DNA of 64,000 nucleotides from NCBI GenBank assembly GCA_029891385.1, contig CM057227.1, forward strand, positions 59,769,567 through 59,833,566, read 5' to 3'. A program made the translations under genes and the position numbers. This document shows positions 55,872 to 64,000 of this stretch, in pieces; position 1 is the first letter of the stretch; each line of letters begins with the position of its first letter. Source of the DNA: Erythroxylum novogranatense (lineage: Eukaryota; Streptophyta; Magnoliopsida; Malpighiales; Erythroxylaceae). The notes under the pieces were generated by a model that had not been told where the DNA came from, made no database searches, and was given only the letters and a program-made list of their open reading frames with translations.

Positions 55872-58800
55872 TGTAGCACCCCCTTACCCTAGGATATGTA
55901 TCGGGACGCCCGTAGGTCATTCCGACACACACCCTACGATAACAATGCGCTACGAACAATCGCTAACACTCCACATGGCATCAAAAAACATAAAGCATTA
56001 ATATGAAATACACTAATTTTGAAACCATAAATTCTCATTTCATAACCTCAAAGCGAGAAATTTACACAACCGGTATGTTCAGACATTACTCCAAAAAATC
56101 AAACAAAAAGGCTAGCTAGGTCATCCCTCAAAAGTGCCACCGACCAGACACATGTGCTATGACTTCTCTTGCAAACTCAATCTACGGTAGGAAAAGTCCT
56201 CCGAGCTATAAGTCTACTCTCGGTCCCGAAAAATAATTTACAATTTTGGGTGAGTTTGCAAACTCAAATGAGGAACCATCATCGATGGTTCACCCAATTC
56301 ATGCATATACGGTATATCATGATACATACTGATTATTTCACTAAGAAACATTCGAAGTACCACATGATTATTACGATATCGATCGAAAGAACCAATTCAA
56401 ATACACATGAAATGCGATGTGGCGCTTTTCAATTTATTACGTTATTATGACCGGCGCTGGCTTGTCCCATTAAGGGCGCATTAAACGGTGAGCCTTAGGC
56501 TCTGAATTACTGTGGGCTCAAGGCCCAATCACGTTGAGCTTAAAGCTCTTGTTGGCTGTTCTGGTCACAACTGCCAATTACTAATCATGCAATTATGCAT
56601 GAATGCAAATGTCCAAATAAAACAAAACCAACATCATAACCTATCCCAATTCAACATATTCACACAACTCACTCACAAGTAACCACATGAAAATCACATA
56701 TAACACTTCTTTGTCAGAATCTCCCAATCCGTCGGACCTCCGGTCCGCAATCCAAGCACAAACAAACACAATCGTCCCACCATTATTCTTCACAGAGTTA
56801 TAAGTGCAGAATTATAAACACTTACTAATCGAGGAACCATCTAGGTTACTCACCTAATAACTTCCGAGCTAATGCCGTGAAGTCTCTGCAACGTCCGTGG
56901 GATGACGTTCCAACTGTGCCTCTATAACAATTAAAATAAGGACACGTTACCAACTGGATAGTTAGAAATATCAACCAATGCACATGAGATAATTAAAACG
57001 TGTATAATGCATGTTCATGGCATTCCCGGCCCTAATCCAAAATTTTCCCATTATAAAAATTTCATCTAAAATTAGAAAACTATAGCCACCGACAGCACCT
57101 AATTTGGACCTCAATCGGTCCAAAAATAAATAAAACAGTGATCACAGAACCATTACCTGGGTCCACATCAATTTCCAGTCTAAAAATTCCCAATTTCTCA
57201 CAAAATGAAATTCAATATGTCACAAGTCCGATGCCTCAAGAATCAGGTCAATCGGACATCGGACGGAAAAGAAATTGACAAAAGAAACCAAAATTCAAAT
57301 TAAACAATTAATATTTATATATACATAACCCTTATTCCCTTCTTTATTTTCCTGATTTCAAGCCAACTTTCAACACCAATAACTCATTGCACACAATTTA
57401 GAAAATTACCAACTATATCTCATTGGAAAGATCATGAAACCCTCTACAATTCTCAAGAAGACCATAAAATCAATTTCACCCCTAAGGTGTCAAAATCCTA
57501 TCAAACCTCATCGCCTATTCAAAACATATCAACACGAGGCAAGACATTGGAAATTCAATAACTCTCTAATTCTTCATTCAACAATTACGCAATAATTAAG
57601 GTAGTAAGATCACAATGTTATCTAGAACTTTCATGAACAACCCAAAAAATCAAATTCACTTGCTAACAACGTCAAACAATTCCACAAAGAATCGCCATCA
57701 AATCAACCAATCTGACAAGAATTTTCCAAACAAGAATTCTCTTAGCACAAAAGTCACAAAATTCACTACCTTATATCCCTGAAAAGATAAGATCTCAAAA
57801 TTCAATTTTCATGAAGAGCTCAAACTCCAATTCGATTTTTAACAATTTCAAAACTGTTATGGAAGCTACTGTCATGATCAGCCATTCACAACCTAGTTTA
57901 GGTTCAGTTTTTGCAAAATCATAACTCCCAAATCTGACCTTCAGAAATTACATTCCATATATCAATTTCAAGATACTTTCTTCCTTTACAACTTTTCAGA
58001 AGATCACTCATACCAATTCAGTCCACATAAATTGCTAAAAATTGCTTCTAATCCACATGTTCACAAAATCAACAATGAGGCTAGCTTTCCACAAATGACA
58101 GAAAATCAGTTAACATGCCACAATGCATAACTCCCAACATACATATCGAAAAATTGCAAGATCAGGGGAAATGGAAAGCTAACTTAATATGCTTCAACTT
58201 TCATGAAGACCATGTTCCCTAATTCCATGTCAATTAATCTAGAAAAATCAACAAAACACATTAGTAATACTTGCAGTTACTGTTCATAGACAATAAAACA
58301 GTAACTTTCCATGCAAAAATTCACCCTTATAACATTACAATTTAACACCACCTATTTCACACAAAGTTGAAGCCAACATCCCAAAGTTTCATTGGGCATA
58401 AACTTCACCTCATTTTCACACCTACACAATTAGTTATGATCAAAACATTTCAATAGGGTCAATAACAATTTTCCAGCTTACATCAACAGCCAAACTCCTA
58501 TCACTTCTAATATCAATAATACATCCCTAAGCATCCAATTGAACACAAATTCAGCCCCTATATCATTCATACATTTACTAGGAAATACCATCTCAAGTTG
58601 GCAGCCCTCATCTCTCCATTTCCATGCAAAATTGTCATCAATATTCAATCAAAATCAAGCTAAAAACACTTCTAAACCACATCATTTATGTTCACTTTAT
58701 CAAACCATACTTAACCTAGCCTTATACCCACCAATTCCATCTACAATTTTCATTCAAATCATGGATCAATAATCATAATAAGTGCATCATAATTCTCATT

Positions 58801-59682
58801 AAAAGCCTCTAACAATCATGGTTCAATAAATACATAATCAAAGCATAATGAAAACCTAATAAGAAACTTACCAATTCAAACTTTCAAGCTTCCCCACTCT
58901 CCAATCACTTCACTTTCTTCCTTCACCTCTAAAGCCCATACATGGCTATCACCTTGGATAGAGACTTAAGCTCATATGCAAGTAAAGAGGGCTCTTAAGG
59001 TTGGTGGAAGGTGACTTAAGAGAGAAACAAAAAGAAATCGATGGAGATGGCAAAATGGAAGGTAGGTTTCGGATGAGTGAGTGAAATGAACAAATAACTT
59101 TGATTTTTCATTCCTTTAACCATAAGCCACCGAAAAAACTAGGTTAGAAACAAACAAAAGCATTTAATTCTTTTAGGACAAATGGCATGGATTGGAGAAA
59201 GGGACAAAATAGAAATAAGACAAAATTTAGCTAATCCTAGTTAATTAAGCACTAATCCCAATTAAACTCTAATCATGGCACTAAAATAATTCCCTAACAC
59301 CATTTAGCCAATAATCTAATGCCATTAGGTAATCCTTCTCAGTACAAAAAGGCTCACTCAATCAGTCAGTTTGAAATTTCCGATCCGGGCAAGAACCCCA
59401 AAAAATTCCAGAAAAATTCCCATAAATCTCTAAAAATGTAAAACATTCAATGGCGCACTCCAAATAATTTTTCAAATACGATTATCCCATAAATTTCACA
59501 AAAGATCTCAATTTGAAACCTATGCCGGAAAATGTCGTGAATGCATGTATACCATGTGCAAGTGCAACAAACCATCAATCATAGAGGCTATATGCTGTAT
59601 GTGTATGCCGAGATATAATTTAATACTTCTAACCCGTCCCAAATTACCAATAAACCCTTCCTATGGGAGATGGGATGTTACA
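55872..59682 (-). repeat. Gypsy-C right LTR (5' LTR)
   Basis: 3,811 bp, same ends as the left LTR. Frames inside it are non-coding. It is followed by AATTG and then the resumed Gypsy-B LTR. Confidence 0.92.
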
Positions 59683-59833
59683 AATTGTGCACAATTTCAA
59701 TAACATGAATGCATCACATATTACACAAATCAAAACACATTGCACATCAAAATGGTTTGGGTCGGTCCAAAATAAAACGTATTGCACATTCCCGCATAGC
59801 GGTCCTGTGCAGCCGTGAACGGAACGTACTACA
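59683..59833 (-). repeat. Gypsy-B right LTR, continued, up to Copia-4
   Basis: 151 bp between Gypsy-C and Copia-4. By position it belongs to the Gypsy-B LTR, but I could not align it convincingly with the left LTR after 31958, so it may be a variable LTR segment or a different sequence. Confidence 0.45.
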
Positions 59834-61689
59834 TGTTAGAGTAGTGCCCTGAAGGCAATCGCCTTTAGCACATTTTGTAAAAAGTTGTGTACATACTTTA
59901 TGAATAAATAAAGAAAGGCATATTTCATTAACTTGCTGTTCATTATTTATAAATGGATATTGATCTATAAGCAAATTAATGAAGTCCATGATATATGACA
60001 TAGCATGAAGGAAATTGTGATGTGATCATACTACTGAGATTCCTATAATGTGCAATTATGTCAGTATCTAAATTATCCCTAGTCATAGGATTCTTTGGCT
60101 GGACATCGAAATCCGGAGACTAGTACATCTCAAGCTCCTTGATTTGATCAAGCAGTGGATCTCAGAAGCTGTAAATATGAGATATTTAGGGTTGAGATGT
60201 GGATGCTTACTAGAGGTAGTAAGTACATTGGATGACCTGCTATGAGATCATCACATGGATGTCCTATTCTAATGTCAGTGATAATCTCATCATAGCAATG
60301 GTGCAAGTATCCTTAGACTTGAGGTGCTCAAGGATATCTTGAATACTGATTCTGTGCTTTGACTCCATTCCTTGTTGCCTTACAGAGGTCGCTCATAGGG
60401 TGGTGATTGGGTACAGCTTGAGGTATTCGAAGATAATTAAGTAGCCAATAGAGGATTCACCACTTCTGTGATAGCAGAAGATGATACCCATGGCCTCTTG
60501 TCAGGGTCATTACTTGGAAGTCTCTGGCCGGAGCATATATGTCATGAAGAATGTCTTCATTGACATATTAAGTAATGAGTCCCAGGACGAGACCTGAAAT
60601 CACTTGGACTAGATTTGACATAGTCAGTCTAGTAAGAGTTGACACATTGCCCATACTCATAACCAAGTGGGGTATAGCAAGGTGAAAGGACGAATTGCAG
60701 GGTAATTGTCTATGGAAAGGTTCGTGATATGGTTCATGATGAATACATGATCATTCGTCAAACCAATTACTTTCCGGTCAATTGGGGGTCATGATGTGTT
60801 GCTAGATACCGCTAATGACTTGCTTGGATTAAGTGTTAATCTAAGTGGCCAACATAACCGGGAACCTAATGGGTCACACGCATAAGAGTGTCTCGGAGAA
60901 TTCGTAAAATAGTTTTGGACAGAGTTCCAATATATGGAGAGCAAAAGGACTAAATGGATCCCGATGAGATCGAGATATGTCCCGATGAGATCGCGACATC
61001 GATATTGCTGAAAAACATTTCCGGGGGTTTTTCCCATATCGGGACCCGGTAGGCCGGTAGGACCGACCCCAGTGTGACTGGACCACTTCAACATTTATTT
61101 ATATATATATATATAATTAATTAATTAAAGAATTAATTAATATATATATATATATATGTTGCAACGTGGATGGAAGAAGGGAGGAGAAGCTTCCTTATTT
61201 ATGCTTAGTCATTAAAACATTAAATGGCTAAAAGACAAAATATGGAGAATGAAAAAGAGTGATGATCGTAGCTTATAGAAAAAAGAGGAATAGAAAGAGT
61301 TTCTTTCCTTGAGAATGATTATCATCGTTGGCTTTTGAAGAAAGAAGGAAAAGTTTGAAGAAAAAGTGTTTTTCCATTCTTCTCCATCAACGATCTTCAT
61401 ACTCTCCAAGCTTCCTCTTCATCTCTTCTCCATCGTTTCCAAGCTCTCCAAGAACAAGGTAAGATCTAGCAGTCTTCAACTTATTCTAGCTATTCCCGGG
61501 TCAAAGGGTTTGCCCCGGTTAGGTTCTCCGATCTCTGCGTGGATACCGTTAGAGACGGTCTCCTTTGGCCGTTATGGTTTGAGTTTGTTCTATAGACACA
61601 TGGGTCCTGGCTTTCGGGAAGGTCTCGAAACAAAAATTTTTGTTTTCCGCACCGTGGGCATGTGATGCTCACACCGGGATTTTCCTACA
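59834..61689 (+). repeat. Copia-4 5' LTR
   Basis: 1,856 bp from TGTTAGAGTAGTGCCC to GGGATTTTCCTACA. It lacks the 115-bp AAGTCGACTT-bearing extension of Copia-3. It contains an AT-rich inverted repeat of (TA)n and AATTAATT blocks at about 61100-61157, larger than the one in Copia-3. Confidence 0.8.
61100..61157. repeat. AT-rich inverted repeat in the Copia-4 LTR
   Basis: Arms of TA repeats and AATTAATT on both sides of an AAAG centre near 61128, with a one-base bulge. Copia-3 has a shorter version (36470-36505). Confidence 0.6.
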
Positions 61690-61690
61690 G

Positions 61691-61703
61691 TGGTATCAGA
61701 GCC
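61691..61703 (+). other. Copia-4 primer binding site
   Basis: TGGTATCAGAGCC one base after the LTR, identical to Copia-3. Confidence 0.9.
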
Positions 61704-62805
61704 ACTTGTGTCGTATATAACGAAGAAACCATGACTAGGTCGGAGTTGCCTATTGCTTGTGACGATGATGCATGTTGATTGTGTGAATTTCGAATTCAAT
61801 GTAGAAATATTTTTTTCGAAATTTCTTGCCCAGATATGTTCACAAGATGTTGTTTCATATGTCTGTGGAAGCTCAGAATTTATCAATGTGATTTGATATG
61901 GTTTTGCTAATTTATTCCCCAATGTTCTGGTTGTTGTCTTTGTGCACATTCAATGAATAGGCATGCTTATAAATTCGATAATAAATTGTAGAAATTTTGT
62001 TTTCAGATTTGCTTTCGCCAACATGTCTCTAAGATGTTTATGAATGTCTATGAGAATGGAAAAATGTTTTCAAGGTGATTTACTATTTATTTGAGAATTT
62101 ATTGTGTGATTCTGGGAATAACTGTGTTGAGGAACACAGATTCTACATTGGCTTTGTTGCTGAGGTTGGTTGAGTTTTTGATGGAAATAAATCCTGAAAA
62201 TATTCATGGAACATTTTGTGAACATGTTTTAACCTCTGTAATTTTCTCATAATTTATTGAAATTGTTTCAATGAGTTTTTCAAGCAAAACACAGAGCTTG
62301 GCAGTTTTGAGAAAGTTGTTGGAGCTGTTTTGTTTCGAATGATAAATTGTGTATTTCTCAATTCCAATGCCTTGGATAATTTTTAATGTGATTAAAAATG
62401 TGTTATATTGATGTTGCATGCTTTCCAAATTGAATTTCTTGAAATTGGGTTTCCAAATATTTTTCGGATGTCAAATGTGTCACATTAGCGTCTCGTTAGT
62501 GTATTTCGTTGTCTTGATTATTTTGGCCGTCACAAATTTTGTGACATGTGCCGAAGTAGTCTTGATAAATTTTAGACTACCTAGAGATACTTAGGGTGAT
62601 AGTTTGATATTCTCAAATTATTTGGAGAATAAGAGTGTATTCATCAATTTCAAGTTTTTCATGTATAGTTTGACTATATATGGTAAGCATGGAACAATGA
62701 AAGTGTTTCATTGGTACATCATAATAAAGGATATTACACTTGGTATTGTGAATTGGAACTGCACAGATTGAGAAATTAGCCGATTAGATAGCAATTCCAC
62801 ATGGA

Positions 62806-62962
62806 TAAGTCGACTAATAAAGATACAAGTCGACTTGTCCGGTACCTTTATCAAACGCGTAAGTCGACTTACATTATGGTACAAGTCGACTTGTTCGTGC
62901 ACAGCTGCATAAGTCGACTTACACACTAGCATAAGTCGACTTACACATACACAAGTCGACTT
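62806..62962. repeat. AAGTCGACTT palindrome array in the Copia-4 leader
   Basis: Six perfect copies at 62827, 62861, 62883, 62911, 62933 and 62953 (10 nt each) plus a partial one near 62806. Start-to-start spacing is 34, 22, 28, 22 and 20 bp. Flanking bases often extend the palindrome (TAAGTCGACTTA). Confidence 0.92.
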
Positions 62963-63157
62963 ACAACATGCTAAGGTGGGATGATGAATGATTTTAGGTA
63001 TAGATTCAATGTGATAGATGAAATGCCCTAAATCATTCCATATAGTCATGGTGACTATAATCCTACGGCTTGGAGGAGAATAAGATGAGACCTGAAAACC
63101 CTCACACATCATATGAAAACTAACACCTTCCATTAATATGGGGAGAACCAGAGTCCT

Positions 63158-63559
63158 TATAGAGTTGGGTTCTTGGGTAAACCCAAGCTCACTCTATACG
63201 GATATGTTCAACCATGAAAATAAGATTTTGATTAATGGGTGGATTTTCACTAAAGCGTTGATTTGTTGAGTAAACTCAAGGTCAACGTGGACAGAGGCGA
63301 AATGGGTAGTGTGCATCAGATATCGCGCATCAAGAGTTGATAACCCAATGTGTGCATACATCACGAGTTGACAGACTAGTCGATAGTTGCATCTATGAAG
63401 CAAATGGTATGACCGATACCTGCCGATAGATCTAAGGTGGCTTGTTGGGTAAACCCAAGGTCATTTTAGTAATGTCGGATATCTATGATGCAATTGGTAT
63501 GACCGATACCTACCGATTGACCTAAGGTGGCTTGTTGGGTAAACCCAAGGTCATTTTAG
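63158..63559 (+). ncRNA. Four tandem covarying hairpins in the Copia-4 leader
   Basis: Hairpins at 63158-63198, 63256-63287, 63432-63469 and 63522-63559. Inner stems are TTGGG/CCCAA (first, third, fourth) or TTGAG/CTCAA (second), with loop TAAA and a 2-nt bulge on the 5' side. Outer stems are TATAGAGT/ACTCTATA, CGTTGATT/GGTCAACG, and CTAAGGTGGCT/GGTCATTTTAG twice, with G-U pairs. GGTAT/ATACC hairpins precede the last two (63406-63420 and 63496-63510). They are part of the element RNA; function unknown. Confidence 0.75.
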
Positions 63560-63738
63560 TAATGTCGGATATCGACCCACTAGAACATTTTGTCATAATG
63601 TTTCTTGGATTACGCATTTGAGGGTTATGGATTCTTTGAAACTAGTGGGAGCCATATGCATGTCATTCAAGTCCTTATGATCATGCATGTAATTCTATTC
63701 TAACATTCTTTCTCTCTTTTCCCTATAGGTTATTGAAG

Positions 63739-64000
63739 ATGACTTCCAGTGTGAACTTGCGCTCGCTTATGGACTCCAACAAATTAACTGGACCTAACTT
63801 TCTAGATTGGCTGAGAAATCTGAGAATTGTTCTCAGGTCTGAGGAACTAGGATATGTCCTAGATGTTCCACTTCCTGATCCACCTGCTGCTGATGCTTCT
63901 GATGAGGATCAGAAAGCATATCGTAAGCTTCTTAAAGACAATGACATGGCTACCTGCATTATGCTTGCCTCGATGTCACCAGAGCTGCAAAAGCAGCATG
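63739..64000 (+). CDS. gag: Copia-4 gag N-terminus, incomplete at window end
   Basis: ATG at 63739 opens 87 complete codons and remains open at the window edge. The protein begins MTSSVNLRSLMDSNKL, then FLDWLRNLRIVLRSEELGY, LDVPLPDPPAADASDEDQK and a helical stretch with LLKDNDMATCIMLASMSPEL, typical of Copia gag. Copia-3 gag shares the first part and then suffers a deletion exactly where this one continues. No lesion is visible, so Copia-4 may be the least damaged element here, but only its start can be judged. Confidence 0.9.
   Translation, partial: MTSSVNLRSLMDSNKLTGPNFLDWLRNLRIVLRSEELGYVLDVPLPDPPAADASDEDQKAYRKLLKDNDMATCIMLASMSPELQKQH

Larger units (their letters stand above)
47465..59682 (-). 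mobile_element. Gypsy-C: Tekay/Del-like chromovirus with 3.8-kb LTRs
   Basis: 12,218 bp on the minus strand, flanked by AATTG (47460-47464 and 59683-59687). LTRs 47465-51268 and 55872-59682; tract 51269-51280; primer site 55853-55866; internal region 4.6 kb with gag, protease, RT, RNase H, integrase and a chromodomain. Ends are TGTAGCACCCCC and GGGATGTTACA. The Gypsy domain order and C-terminal chromodomain place it in the chromoviruses, and the very long LTR suits the Tekay clade. Coding parts carry stops, shifts and deletions, so it is not autonomous now. Confidence 0.93.
30651..59833 (-). mobile_element. Gypsy-B: non-autonomous element with giant LTRs (right end cut)
   Basis: Minus-strand element. 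Left (3') LTR 30651-45491, interrupted by Copia-3; internal region 45492-46120; right (5') LTR from 46121, interrupted by Gypsy-C at 47464/59683 and by Copia-4 at 59834. Without Copia-3 the left LTR is about 5.14 kb, eight times the internal region. The polypurine tract (45492-45504) and tRNA-Met primer site (46104-46116) are present, but there is no gag or pol. It would need proteins from a relative such as Gypsy-C. The left flank is TAGAA; the matching duplication lies outside the window. Confidence 0.82.
61704..63738 (+). other. Copia-4 untranslated leader (2.0 kb)
   Basis: Non-coding leader with the same order as Copia-3: AT-rich part, AAGTCGACTT array, hairpin array, gag start. Its coding frames do not match those of Copia-3. 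Confidence 0.75.
59834..64000 (+). mobile_element. Copia-4: Ty1/Copia element, 5' part, runs off the window
   Basis: 5' LTR 59834-61689, primer site 61691-61703, a 2.0-kb structured leader and the gag start at 63739. Same family as Copia-3 by LTR, leader and gag. The 3' half and target duplication lie beyond the window, so the left end rests on the TGTTAGAG start and the loss of similarity with Copia-3 exactly there. Confidence 0.85.

Noticed and set aside
62806..62962. AAGTCGACTT array as a CRISPR-like repeat array
   Set aside because: Repeat is only 10 bp, spacing is irregular, the context is a plant retrotransposon leader, and there are no cas genes.

Overview
The window is plant nuclear heterochromatin: AT-rich, with no recognisable host gene, and built almost entirely from nested LTR retrotransposons. 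The grounds for a flowering plant are Ty1/Copia and chromodomain-bearing Ty3/Gypsy (Tekay/Del-like) polyproteins, initiator-tRNA-Met primer sites (TGGTATCA...), a CACTA transposon with CACTACAAGAAAAA ends, and very long LTRs. The species cannot be named from sequence alone. Element names (Gypsy-A to C, Copia-1 to 4) are mine.

Layout. 1-1794 is AT-rich DNA with nothing recognisable. An 88-bp perfect palindrome (1795-1865 plus 6813-6829) is split by Gypsy-A (1866-6807, target duplication CGTTA), a non-autonomous and internally inverted chimera of two LTR types. 6813-7726 and 30028-30650 look like two parts of one older Gypsy LTR separated by Copia-1 (7727-30027, plus strand). Copia-1 has itself taken four insertions: a 1,454-bp CACTA element (10897-12350, duplication GAT), the full-length Copia-2 on the minus strand (12971-22272, AGTCC), a 170-bp foldback element (25567-25736, CATTG), and a 2,187-bp solo LTR (26415-28601, ATTAA). 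Related copies in the window supply paralogous empty sites for all four.

From 30651 onward lies Gypsy-B on the minus strand. It has LTRs of about 5.1 kb around only 629 bp of non-coding internal DNA. Its left LTR is split by Copia-3 (35117-44813, plus, AATTC). Its right LTR is split by Gypsy-C (47465-59682, minus, AATTG), a Tekay-like chromovirus with 3.8-kb LTRs, and then by Copia-4 (from 59834, plus), which runs off the end with its gag still open.

Every gag-pol except the partial Copia-4 gag is broken by stops, frameshifts or deletions. Most in-frame stops are C-to-T or G-to-A changes (CAA, CAG or TGG to a stop), as expected for methylated, silenced repeats. Gypsy-A and Gypsy-B keep primer sites, polypurine tracts and LTR ends but no genes, so they would depend on a Gypsy-C-like partner for proteins.

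The most interesting signal is in the 2-kb untranslated leaders of Copia-3 and Copia-4. Just upstream of gag lie four tandem RNA-type hairpins sharing one architecture (variable outer stem, 2-nt bulge, TTGRG/CYCAA inner stem), with compensatory changes between repeats and between elements. They alternate with GGTAT/ATACC hairpins and follow an array of the palindrome AAGTCGACTT. This resembles a conserved structured RNA module and I do not recognise it as a described one.
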